64,000 bases of DNA from Gadus chalcogrammus (taxonomy: Eukaryota > Chordata > Actinopteri > Gadiformes > Gadidae). Every line of letters begins with the position of its first letter. Position 1 is the first letter of the stretch. Below are positions 34,910 to 44,685 of this stretch, piece after piece. Both the position numbers and the translations under genes were made by a program. The notes under the pieces were generated by a model, which saw nothing but the letters and a program-made list of their open reading frames with translations, was not told the DNA's origin and did no database searches. The stretch is taken from contig NC_079415.1 of assembly GCF_026213295.1 (NCBI RefSeq), positions 21,100,847 through 21,164,846 of the forward strand, given 5' to 3'.

Positions 34910-35521
34910 CAGTGATGTTGCTAGGTACGCGTCCTGCGTCCCTGACGCATTAAAATCTGAAAGGACGCACTAAACTCACTATCCATGCGTCCCGGGGACG
35001 CATCTCATTTTCCCCATGAAAAACGATACATTGTGAACATTAAACAACTCGTGTTTAATCACAGTAACTGGCCAAAGAAACCTTCTTGTGAGCAGATCGG
35101 ACAAGCGCTGTTTCAACCCTCTGCGCATCTACTTGTGACACACACACACACACACAAATGTGGCGCTCGCGCGGTAATAGCTCATTGGCGCCACCTAGTG
35201 ATCATTATGTGCAAATGCACAGCCTCATTAAAATGACTTAGGGGTCATTTGACCCCTCTTGCGGCGCTAGGAGTAAGTAAAAATGGCCCGGCGTTTCTAG
35301 TGTTAAACATGAACGGTTGAGTACTCCAGCTCTAACCATATCATACCACCATCAAGGAGTTTAACACTATTAATTTAATTTAAGAAATAGAATAATAATA
35401 AAAAAGAAACACATTTTTTAAACTGGGGAGTCGGGACCCATTGAATTTCTCAGGGACCCACCCAACTCGCCACCTGTGGGTCCCGGGGACTCACTACATT
35501 GAAAACCTATCAACATCACTG
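34910..35521. mobile_element. Small nested element with CAGTGATGTTG ends
   Basis: Ends CAGTGATGTTG / CAACATCACTG with 6-bp TSD GTTATG (34904-34909 and 35522-35527). 612 bp, no gene. It is the innermost level of the nest. Confidence 0.75.
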
Positions 35522-35689
35522 GTTATGTCTTATTTATTTTCAATTTATTTCCGTTTGTTGAGTGTGTGAATCCCCCCTCCTAATTGTACACTTGTGCGAT
35601 TTAGTTTGAAACCACCTCGCGACTTTCTGCGTTGTCATGGTTACCCCACACTCTTTCTTCAGTGAGAGCCAAGAAAGTAAAGTTGAGTA

Positions 35690-35764
35690 ATGGAGGATTT
35701 GAGGTTACCTAAAAAGCAGAAGAAACTGGACCAACAGGCAAGCATACGCAGTTTTTTTCAGACA
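35690..35764 (+). CDS. hAT first-exon candidate with PIP-box-like motif
   Basis: ATG at 35690 gives MEDLRLPKKQKKLDQQASIR then SFFQT, and the exon ends at the donor aca|gtaagt. The basic stretch KKQKK is followed by QASIRSFF, which fits the PCNA-interacting box Q-x-x-[ILM]-x-x-F-F. It sits inside an 8-bp-TSD hAT element whose catalytic part is missing, so this is probably the N-terminal exon of the parental transposase. No acceptor exon is seen within the element. Confidence 0.4.
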
Positions 35765-36123
35765 GTAAGTAACTTGACAGGCATGCTGAAAGCCGTGGCC
35801 AGACAGGGACATGCTCTGGACAGGCAGGTGATAAGGTGAGATTTTTGAATATGAGACTAGACAGCCTTACAACATTGTTTATAACCTGGGCCTACATGTC
35901 AGCAATACATAAAAGTAGCCTACTTCTAATACAAGCAGAATATATAGACCAAAATTATCACGAAGGTCAGCCACTGTTCTTCTGATAACATAATGACATG
36001 TGGTCATGGGTATGTGGTATTTTTCCATTGGAAGCTATCCTTTTTGCTACAGTACTACTGGAAGAGCATAATTGTAATTGGTAGGTGTGTTTAAGGTCAG
36101 TAAGCAGCTAACCAAAACAAAGT

Positions 36124-36154
<31 letters not shown>

Positions 36155-36916
36155 GGGGGGGGCGGGGCAGACATTACATTATTACACTATTCCTTTAGAT
36201 GTGAATTCAAATGGTCAATGTAGTCCTCGAAACTATGTTCTAAATGTCCACATTTTCATATATAAATATAGAATTGTAGGCAATGCACTTAACAAATAAT
36301 AATAAAAAATTGGACCCCCCCAATGTCTAAACCATGGTTACGCCCTTGGCTGGCTCGCAAGGCAGCGTTGCGCTGCCGTAACGCGCCCGGTGGAAATGCA
36401 AGCAGGGCAAAGTCGCGGCCAAGACGTGCCGCAGCCGTAACGTTGCCGTAACGCGTCCGGTGGAATCCCCGGGTAAGGGAGCTTAGGATCAGAGTATCAG
36501 GGAATAGCCCAGGGGGGTGTTGATAGAAACAGCTGTTTTGTAAATGTCTTTAGGTTGTGCACAGGGTGTGGGTATATATGTATTTGGTGATTGTTTATTT
36601 AGTGTCATGTTTATTTAGTATTCACACAATGTACTTTCTGTTCAGTTATGTTGGATTGGTAGCTTTAGATAAATAATGTTCCCCAACTAATGGTCTGGCC
36701 CATACGGCCGTGATTGGTCCAATTGCCATTTCCCTATTTAAGGGCTTTCTCATTTGGTGTTTGGGGGCTGAGGGTAGGTGCTGGCTTGATGTGAGGCCAG
36801 TGCTAGTAACGCTATGCTAGATTCATGTTAGGCTATGCTATGTTATATTTTCTTAGTTTATGTTTGCTGACGGATGCAGTCATTTCCTTTTCGTTTGAAA
36901 CGTTGCTCTATTCTTT

Positions 36917-37261
36917 GTGAATGTTTTGGAGACATTAAAACTTCACTTTTTCTTAGTCCTCAGTCCATTGCCCTCATTTTTTGCCCACACTCGGAATTCC
37001 CAGTTGGCCGTATCCCAGATACGTGGGGCGACCACACCGGTCCCTCACATTTCTGATCTCTCTGTGACTGATCCTTCCTTGTCTGACCACTTTTGTGTTT
37101 TCTTTAACATATCTTTTATTCCCGACATACAGACAAAATCAAACACTGTCAAAAAACGGTATATCAATGAAGATTCTAATGTAATTTTTAAAAAGGCCAT
37201 CTCCTTGCTACCACCTCTAAACCCATGTTCTGCTGATGATCTTGTAGAAAACTTTAATTAG
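36917..37261 (+). pseudogene. LINE ORF2, endonuclease C-terminus
   Basis: The LINE-derived part starts at 37052 (SDLSVTDPSLSDHFCVFFNI). The frame before that belongs to the insert. It ends with TAG at 37259-37261, in frame with the reverse transcriptase ORF that follows at 37268, so a nonsense mutation separates the two domains. Confidence 0.8.
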
Positions 37262-37267
37262 AAAATT

Positions 37268-38599
37268 TTGAAAGTCATAGATGTCATTGCACCTTATAAG
37301 GTTAAAACGATTTCTGGAAAGCAAAAGGCACCCTGGAGAAAAGCTGCTTCTGTAACAGCACAGAAAAAGGAATGCAGGAAGGTTGAACGCATCTGGCGTA
37401 AAACAAAACTTCATATTCACCATATCTATAAAGAGAGCCTCCGTGCCTACAATTTACACTTAAAAAATGCTAGAGAAACATTTTTCTCCAATATCATTAA
37501 AACCAACACTGATAATGCAAAAACCCTATTTGCAACTGTTGACAGACTGACCAACCCCCCAATAGAAATTCCACCTGATCTCCATTCCACGCAGAAATGC
37601 AATGAGTTTGCAGCTTTTTATATGGATAAAATTGAAGGTATCAGACGCGCCATCAATATCTCCATGTCAAACAAAAATGTTGGACTACCACCCTGTTCAG
37701 GCAAAAATTACGTGGCAAGGATGGCATGCTTTAATGTTATAGACTCTCAAAATCTTGTGGAAACTGTGACACAACTAAAGCCATCCACCTGTTGCCTTGA
37801 TACTATACCTACCAACCTCTTTAAGAATGTTTTCGACTGCCTAGCAGTATACATATTGCAGATAGTTAACAACTCTCTCCAGTCAGGCAAGTTCCCAAAA
37901 GCTTTGAAAACTGCAGTTATTAAACCCCTTTTAAAAAAGCGGAGCCTAGATGCCTCTATTATTAACAACTACAGACCAATATCAAATCTACCCTTCATAA
38001 GTAAAATCATTGAGAAAGTTGTCCTCCAGCAACTAAATCACTTCCTGGCATCAACTGGTTGCTATGACACCTTCCAATCAGGATTTCGACCCCTGCACAG
38101 CACTGAGACCGCCCTTATTGAAGTTGTAAACGACATCCGTCTTAACACAGGCTCTGGCAAAACCTCAATACTAATGCTACTTGACCTCAGTGCTGCATTC
38201 GACACTGTAGACCATACATTACTTCTGGAAAGGTTAGAAAACTGGGTGGGGCTTTCAGGCACTGTCTTAAATTGGTTCAGGTCCTACCTACAAAATAGGA
38301 ACTACTTTGTTTCCATTGGCGACTTTGTATCAGAATCAACCAACGTGACATGTGGAGTCCCACAAGGTTCGATCTTAGGACCCTCTTTATTCAACATCTA
38401 CATGCTCCCACTAGGGCAAATCATGCAAAATAACAATATTGACCATCATTGCTATGCTGATGACAAGCAAATCTATGTATCGCTATCACCAAATGACTAT
38501 AGGCCCATAAATCTGCTGTTTAAGTGCATTGAGCAAGTGAAGGAATGGATGTGCCAAAATTTCCTTCAACAAAACAGAGATAATTGTATTTGGTTCTAA
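37268..38599 (+). CDS. LINE reverse transcriptase (ORF2), broken
   Basis: 443 codons. RT motifs in order: NNYRPISNLPFISKIIEKVV, FRPLHSTETAL, LMLLDLSAAFDTVDH (motif A Asp), CGVPQGSILGPSLFNIYM (motif B), CYADDKQIYVSL (YADD catalytic box). It copies the LINE RNA onto nicked target DNA. The frame is lost near 38575, where about 10 bases present in the sister copy at 58185 are deleted. The rest of the protein continues at 38682. In-frame TAG upstream (37259). Confidence 0.9.
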   Translation: MKVIDVIAPYKVKTISGKQKAPWRKAASVTAQKKECRKVERIWRKTKLHIHHIYKESLRAYNLHLKNARETFFSNIIKTNTDNAKTLFATVDRLTNPPIEIPPDLHSTQKCNEFAAFYMDKIEGIRRAINISMSNKNVGLPPCSGKNYVARMACFNVIDSQNLVETVTQLKPSTCCLDTIPTNLFKNVFDCLAVYILQIVNNSLQSGKFPKALKTAVIKPLLKKRSLDASIINNYRPISNLPFISKIIEKVVLQQLNHFLASTGCYDTFQSGFRPLHSTETALIEVVNDIRLNTGSGKTSILMLLDLSAAFDTVDHTLLLERLENWVGLSGTVLNWFRSYLQNRNYFVSIGDFVSESTNVTCGVPQGSILGPSLFNIYMLPLGQIMQNNNIDHHCYADDKQIYVSLSPNDYRPINLLFKCIEQVKEWMCQNFLQQNRDNCIWF

Positions 38600-38681
38600 A
38601 ACGGAAAGGCTTAAAGTAACCCAACACCTTCACTCTCTGTCCCTGAAAAACTCAATCAAAGCCAGAAATCTAGGGGTTATC

Positions 38682-39089
38682 ATGGATTCAGATTTACATT
38701 TTGACAGTCACATCAAATCAGTTACAAAATCGGCATATTATCACCTTAAAAATGTCTTAGAGGGCTCATGTCCACCGAAGACTTACAAAAACTTGTACAT
38801 GCCTTTATCACTAGTAAGCTTGATTACTGCAATGGTCTCCTTACAGGTCTCCCAAAACAAACCCTTAGGAATGCTTCAGAATGCTGCTGCTAGAGTTCTA
38901 ACAAAGACCAAAAGATTTGATCATATTACACCAATTCTGAAATCGTTACATTGGCTTCCTGTAGGTCAGAGAATTGATTTTAAAATCATGTTGCTAACCT
39001 ATAAATCCCTACATGGTTTAGGCCCAAAATATTTAACTGATATGCTTCCACTACATCAGCCTTCTAGACCACTAAGATGGTGGATTTAA
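38682..39089 (+). pseudogene. LINE ORF2 C-terminal region
   Basis: Encodes MDSDLHFDSHIKSVTKSAYY ... LQNAAARVLTKTKRFDHITP ... LHWLPVGQRIDFKI, the conserved region after the RT in L2/CR1/Rex-type LINEs. Ends prematurely after PSRPLR because about 100 bases found in the sister copy (58421-58520) are missing. Confidence 0.8.
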
Positions 39090-39382
39090 GACTTGCCCCA
39101 ACTCTGAGCACCTTTAAAACAAGACTGAAGACTTTTATGTTTGCTATAGCTTTCTGCTAAAATCTTAAATACATTGCACTTTCTAAAAAGCTTTTTTAAC
39201 TTTGCCTTTATTTTCTATTTTAATACTAAAATGCCTTTTTCTATTTTACCCATTTCTTTGCATATGTTTTTCTTACTTATCTATTATTTTATTTTATTGT
39301 ATGACAATGTTTATATGTGAAGCACTTTGAGTCTGCCTTGTGTATGAAAAGTGCTATATAAATAAAGTTGCCTTGCCTTGCC

Positions 39383-40510
39383 TAACTCGCGCTAAAACAT
39401 TTTACGTAGGAGTTTTTTTTAAAAGTTATTCACAAAGCCGCTGAGACCTACTCTTACTAAGGATAAATCACAAAGAGTGAACTGAGAGTAACGCGCCGTT
39501 GCTATGGATTGCGTCAATTCTCGTGCACGAGTTTAGAGGCGGTCAGTTCGGTGATTGGTTGTTCAGACGAGCCCACTGAATCACCGAAAAACAAGGAAAT
39601 AGCCTAGGCTAGAAATGAATTCCTATTAAGTAGTTATAGTGCAGTTAGCAGAATACACGCATGATGACAATTTTGTGCAGACCACGATAATGACGTTGTA
39701 GCCTGCACGTTCAAGAGAGAGAGAAAGAAAACAATAAAAATACGTAAAATTTAAAAGAAAATAAATGTTATGAACTACCCAACTGTTGACTGATTTGTGC
39801 CAAGGTGTTTACCTAAAATGTGTTTTCAAAGTGATCCCTAACTGCCTGTCCACTCGGTTCCACACGGCCAAATTCATTGTCATGTTGATCGCCATCATCA
39901 TCATCGTCTGGCTGTGGAATGTTCCTCCGCTTGCAGAGGTTGTGTAGAATGGCACATACAGTGATTACTGTGCTTGCCCTCTCTGGGGTGAGGCGTCTTT
40001 CGCCGTGGAGGACATGAAACCGACGTTTCATCTGCCCGATCCTCTCTCCACAACATTTCGTGCATGTTTGTGTGCTCTAGCGTATATGGAAGAAATCAGT
40101 AAACAATAATAAATATGGATTCAACAAATAAAAGGCGTCAAAGAGCGAATACGATGTGTTTTACGCATAGGACTAAGCGTAATCTGGTTGTGGATTGAGG
40201 ATTGAGGTAGGGTGTCTTCCACGTCTTGCATGGATAGTCACTGTCACCCAGCAAGTGACACCCAACTGGTACATCTCAAAAAGCTGCCTCAGACCGCTCA
40301 CCATTAAAATGCGCGAATCATGGGTAGCTGAAGATCCAGGCCACTTTGCAACAACATCCAGTAGGCTATGTTAAAATTTGCATCAAAAACAACCTGCGTG
40401 TTGATGGAATGCACTTTCTTCCTATTGACGAACACGTCCTCGTCTTTTGATGGCGCAATTATTTTTATGTGCGTCCCGTCAATAGCACCGACCACACCGG
40501 GCATACCGAA
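39383..40510 (-). mobile_element. PIF/Harbinger transposon, copy B, main part
   Basis: Continues copy B after the LINE ('taactcgcgctaaaacattt'). Runs to about 40510, where FB1 copy 2 begins, so the second TIR is lost. Encodes transposase fragments on the minus strand. Confidence 0.85.
39813..40504 (-). pseudogene. Harbinger transposase remnant, copy B
   Basis: 40504-40304 encodes MPGVVGAIDGTHIKIIAPSK then DEDVFVNRKKVHSINTQVVF, with the first catalytic Asp in GAIDGTH. 40031-39813 encodes MKRRFHVLHGERRLTPERAS and ITVCAILHNLCKRRNIPQP. The middle, with the second Asp, is frameshifted, and the end is intact to ENTF. Complements copy A, which lacks GAIDGTH. Confidence 0.85.
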
Positions 40511-40577
40511 ACTTGGCCCGGTCGGACCCCGAGGGCAGGAAGGGGGGGCCTGCCCTCGGGGTCTGACCGGGCCAAGT
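40511..40577. repeat. GC-rich perfect-type hairpin
   Basis: Stem of about 28 bp: cttggcccggtcggaccccg-agggcagg pairs with cctgccct-cggggtctgaccgggccaag, around a 9-base loop aaggggggg. One mismatch. Confidence 0.85.
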
Positions 40578-42055
40578 CTCGGTGCGGACGTCTCAGTTAG
40601 GCCCTAGAATAAGGTATTAAAATTTCAGGGCGGTAGGACCTTCCTATTTCAAAAACTGTTTTTCCACCATATTCTGAACCATTAGGTCTTGCAGGCTACA
40701 CTTCTGAGGGGCTTTGTCCAAATGACACTCCATTTGGGAAAACTTTTTTTCTCTAAGGGCTAGAACTCCAAATCTCGGATATGTCGTACACGGGGCGCCG
40801 GGAAATGTGTGTAAACATTTTAGCATCCCTATTTATCTCGAAAAGGTCGGCAAAGGGGCGTGACCTCCAACAGTACAGTAAATGTACATAAGACAGAGGT
40901 TAGTTTCTAGTCCCCATTTTTTGTGGGATGGAGGTGTACATTTGTGGCTAAAGGTGTGAAGACACAGCTGGCCTGTGGCCACGTTTTTGAAGTCGGGGGT
41001 CAAAAGGTCAAAAGGAGCCGGCACCACGCCGCTTATGAGATAACAAAAAGTTAATGTGTGTTTCTCTCATAACTTTTTGTCATTATTAAAGAGAGGCCTG
41101 ATTCTCAGATATGCATGTTGGATGGCTAGGGTGTTGGTCTGGGAAGAACTTCAGGCCAAAATCTTGCAAGCGAGCCGCTGGGTGCAGGTGCAACGAGATG
41201 GAGCACTTGCTGAGCCTGGACTTTCATAATCTTCGCTCTGTGAATGTAAAGGATGTTTGGTCGGATGTTACGACGAAGAATCATTATGTGAATGGGAATA
41301 TTCTATAAATCTCTTGATATCATCTTTCGTCTCAACACTTCTGCTGCAGCCACTTAAAGTCTCACTCCGGGAACCTTAAAATATGAATCAATCCATTAGA
41401 AGTATGAAAATATCTTCCCGGTGGTGCAACAGAGCAAACAAGGTGTCCTTTGACTTCTACGTTTCGAGACGATTGCAACAGTGCCACACATGATCATATT
41501 TGAATATGTTTAGGGGTAGTAATTAGCTGTCGATTTTGGAGGCCTTTATCAATAATGACCAGCTATAGATTTGCTTCCCGATGGAGATTTTTGACAAATT
41601 ACATGTTAATTAGCATCTACACGTTAAGCTGAGTCCAATGAGATCAAGCTCGGCCTCTTGCTACACCGAGATCATGTCCTAGACCTAGGTGTACCATGTA
41701 AAACACATGTTACCATTAGCTAGAGTGTCGTTCTTGGTGTCATTGGACTCAGCTCAACGTGTAGATGCTAAATAACATGTCATTTGTGACAAATCTTTAT
41801 CGGGAAGCAAATCAATAGCTGCTCAGTATTGATTAAGGCCTCCAATTTCGACAGCTAATTACTACCATTAAACATGTTCGAATATGCTCATGTGTGGCAC
41901 CGTTGCAATCTCCTGGACGCGTAGATGTTGAAGGACACCTTGTTCCTCATCTTACGCCACCGGGAAGATATTTACATGCTTCTGATTGACTAATGAATTG
42001 ATTCAGCTATTCCCCCAGAAGTCTGGGGTCAAAAGGTCAAAAGGAGACGGCACCA
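40511..42055. mobile_element. FB1 foldback element, copy 2
   Basis: 40593-41213 matches 10030-10655. A palindrome (arms about 41383-41650 and 41735-42005) corresponds to 9155-9787. The junction at 41214 joins the palindrome flank in the opposite order to copy 1, so the modules have been rearranged. No ORF. Confidence 0.65.
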
Positions 42056-42265
42056 CGCCGGGGTGGATCCAGATCTCGGGCAACAGCGCAGGGTTGCCAG
42101 GTCCTGCAAAAAACGTGCCCCCCACATACCGTTCAAAATCCACCCAAAATGTCCTAGAAGCATCCCAAATAAAAAATGATATTATTGGCCATTTTGGCCA
42201 ACGTTTTGAAAGTAATAATATTTGAGGGAATATTTTTTTGTTGTTGTGTTAGCAGCGAAATGCAC

Positions 42266-42356
42266 CGTGTGCGTGTGTGTGTGTGTGTGTCTGTGTGTGC
42301 GTGTGTGTGCTTGTGTGTGTGTGTCTGTGCGTGTGCGTGCGTGTGTGTGTGTGTAT
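42266..42356. repeat. (GT)n-rich microsatellite
   Basis: GT tract with C interruptions. Confidence 0.9.
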
Positions 42357-42619
42357 AACACGCTATTTTATGTTGAAATGCGACGTAATCCAGTGTTCAC
42401 GAAAAGTACACTGTCAACGTATGCTTTTGGCGACTGGGTTGGCTCTCAGATATACGTGTTTCTAACAAGATGATATCATTAAAAGTTACATAAAGTAACA
42501 GTTTAATAACACAAACGCAGGAAGCACGTGAGCTGCTAGTTTAGCGAAAGCAACCTGACGTCGTTGAAACATGCGAGCGAGCCGATCAAATCCTAATAAT
42601 TATAAAACTAAATATCAGA

Positions 42620-43010
42620 CACAATCACTGACTGAAGATTATGCAAGTAAAAAGTATATTTCTCGCTAGAAATGTTATTAGAAACACGTTTAACGGTGAA
42701 TCGGTCCTAAAATATTGCATTTCCCATTCAGATAATAAAGATTAATAAAGATCATACACATTCACTGACTGAAGATTATGTAAGGAAAATGTACATTTCT
42801 CGCTAGAAAAGTCATTAGAAACGCGTTTAATGGTGTATCTGTCCTAAAATATTGCATTTCCCATTCAGTTAATAAAGATCATACACATTCACTGACTGAA
42901 GATTATGTAAGGAAAATGTACATTTCTCGCTAGAAATGTCATTAGAAACGTGTTTAATGGTGTATCTGTCCTAAAATATTGCATTTCCCTTTCAGATAAT
43001 AAAGATTAAT
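42620..43010. repeat. Three tandem copies of a ~130-bp repeat
   Basis: Units begin at 'cactgactgaagattatg' (42626, 42763, 42890; spacing 137 and 127). A single related copy lies at 62220-62325 within a Harbinger-type element (shared 'atttctcgct' and 'ccattcag/cacccag' ends). No gene. Confidence 0.85.
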
Positions 43011-43246
43011 ATAAACTACGCTGTGTTCCGGAGCCGCGGGGGATTCTGGGAATTGGGGTTCTCAGTTGACAAATGGGGCTTTTGTTAACTTGTTTTGTTG
43101 TTAGGATTAAGTGGGGTTAATGGGTTCGGGATTTTATGTGGTTGTGTGTTGTTCTATTAACATTGTTCGTGTGTTCATTATTGTCGACACCGTCACCGAG
43201 AGTGACGTGACCATCGTTTCGTGCAGCTGTTCCGTGTTGAAGTCTC

Positions 43247-43308
43247 GTTCAATAAAAACCAACTCTCGTTGTCGAGCGTTCAATAAAAACCAACTCTCGT
43301 TGTCGAGC
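43247..43308. repeat. 31-bp direct duplication
   Basis: Two consecutive copies of a unit starting gttcaataaaaaccaactct, each with an AATAAA motif. May be part of a degraded LTR. Confidence 0.8.
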
Positions 43309-43349
43309 GTGCCCCCCCCCTTCAACTAACGTGTCCCGTCCCCCCCCCC

Positions 43350-44034
43350 CTTCATGGGTCTGATTCGCCGATTTCCCATGCTGATATCCCCGAAGATTCT
43401 CGGGCATCTTCGACAATTTGGCTATAGATTGTCTCATTACACGCTAAATAATATAATTATAGCCTTGTAGTGACCGTAACATAATTCACCTACAGTATTT
43501 CGTTATGTGTTGTTCTTTCAATTGTGTTGTTTACTGCATGTCATTTACGTTCTTGGTGGTTCAGGGATCGCGGTCCCTAAGGATTACGTGCGTCTCATGA
43601 CGTCACAGACCATGCTGGATTTGTTTACCTTCAGCACGCTTTGTTTTCCGGTTTTCTTTTTTACAAAATAAACGAGTCACACGGCTGTGTGCTCAACGTG
43701 CGAAGTTGTGTTCTTAACTTATTGCAATTTCCACAGCCTAATTATATATATAGGTTTTGGCATAAACATAACTAGGGTGCACTGTACTATCTGCGCACAC
43801 CCTTTCTGAAGCCTCTCTCTCGCTCTCTGTCCCTCCCGCTCTCTCTTTCTCTCTCTCTCGTACCGTTTTGTGGAGCACGTTAATTGTCTTAGAACACTCC
43901 CATTCAGAATGCATTGGTTTACATTTCGTTTTGTGTAACACGCAAAAAGTCGGACTATCGTGCTCGGGAACACGCTTCAATAGATTAACGTTCGTGCGCA
44001 GGAGCACGCAATTGCGTGATACCGGGTTGAACTA
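43350..44034 (-). mobile_element. R1 repeat, copy D (partial)
   Basis: Matches 13135-13640 of copy B, same strand, from 'catgggtctgattcgccgat' to 'gcgtgataccgggttg'. It carries its own solo LTR. Confidence 0.8.
43466..43735 (+). mobile_element. Solo LTR in R1 copy D
   Basis: 270 bp of the same LTR family as 31101-31367, flanked by GCCT (43462-43465 and 43736-43739). The empty site 'attatagcctaattat' is present in copy B near 13238. This is an independent insertion at a different site in R1. Confidence 0.88.
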
Positions 44035-44463
44035 TGCCTTGACTTGATCTCAATGAATGAAAAGCATTACAACATAAGATCAGGTTGAGGCTTTCTAATT
44101 TGATGTCCAGGACTGGTTATGTTGAAAGGCAGCAAAATGATTAACCTTATCGTCGATAACTGATGTGTCATGGTCTGTCGTGTTTTGGTGTGTTTCCCTG
44201 TGTTTCCCTCCTGGGTTGATTACTAATCCCTCCCCTAATGTGTCTCAGCTGTTCCTCGTTGTGTTTGTTACTTAAGCCCTTGTCTTTCCTTTGTTCCTTG
44301 TGCTATCATTGTGGTTGTTCGTCCTGCGTGTTCCCTGTTCCCTGTTGTCACCCGAGTTCCCTGGTTCCTTGCCTTAGCCTTTAGGCATAAATAAAGTGCT
44401 GTTCTCCCTAAACCGTCTGCGTCTGGGTCCTACCTGCCTGCCTGCACCCTCAACCCTAACAGA

Positions 44464-44664
44464 ATGATAGCACCAACATTGGACCCAGCGGACGCTCAAT
44501 TTAGCCGTGAGTTGGAGGATTTATTGTGGTTCATAATGGAAGCAATGGATTTCTCGGAGAACATTCCCAGCAGAAAGGAGCAGGAGGCTATCTTGAAACG
44601 TACACGCAGGGCTGTCTCGTCAAGGCCCGAGTTGGAGGACGCCTTTGCCCGAGTGGGCAGTTAA
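44464..44664 (+). CDS. 66-residue acidic ORF after the 5' LTR
   Basis: Begins three bases after the LTR (MIAPTLDPADAQFSRELEDL) and ends at TAA 44662-44664. Charged and probably helical. It is in the same reading frame as the proline-rich ORF downstream, so the two may once have been one gag-like protein separated by this stop. No family recognised. Confidence 0.5.
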   Translation: MIAPTLDPADAQFSRELEDLLWFIMEAMDFSENIPSRKEQEAILKRTRRAVSSRPELEDAFARVGS

Positions 44665-44685
44665 GCTGCTCAGCCCCACAGTCTT

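Larger units (their letters stand above)
34759..36348 (+). mobile_element. hAT transposon with CAAGGGCGTAACCA ends
   Basis: Ends CAAGGGCGTAACCA / TGGTTACGCCCTTG and a perfect 8-bp TSD, GCTGGCTC (34751-34758 and 36349-36356). CA..TG ends with an 8-bp TSD are the hAT signature. The interior has one exon-like ORF (35690-35764), a G-homopolymer (about 36139-36162) and a nested element, so it is an internally deleted copy. Confidence 0.9.
34246..36466. mobile_element. TIR element with GATTCCACC ends
   Basis: Inverted ends: gattccacctgacgcgttac at left, and gtaacgcgtccggtggaatc at right, continuing about 60 bp. A second internal 'tttccaccgggcgcg' motif lies on each arm. Interrupted by the hAT at 34759-36348. 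TSD not found. Confidence 0.7.
34140..37043. mobile_element. 2.9 kb insertion in the LINE endonuclease
   Basis: CTCACATT occurs on both sides (34132-34139 and 37044-37051), and removing the insert restores endonuclease continuity. Right part (36480-37043) looks LTR-like: TATTTAAGG promoter-like motif near 36735, acattaaaacttcacttttt near 36933 and a pyrimidine-rich stretch. The left 100 bp do not mirror it, so the class is uncertain. It contains three further nested elements. Confidence 0.65.
33209..39382 (+). mobile_element. L2/CR1-like LINE, 5' truncated, with nested insert
   Basis: Inserted in Harbinger copy B between 'gtgctcct' and 'taactcgcg', which are contiguous in copy A. It holds the end of ORF1, an endonuclease, a reverse transcriptase, and a 3' end 'aaaagtgctatataaataaa' plus (gttgcc/ttgcc)n. 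Near-identical to the copy at about 55480-59227. An insert occupies 34140-37043. Clade call (L2/CR1/Rex1) rests on the esterase ORF1 of the sister copy and the tail; not finer. Confidence 0.88.
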
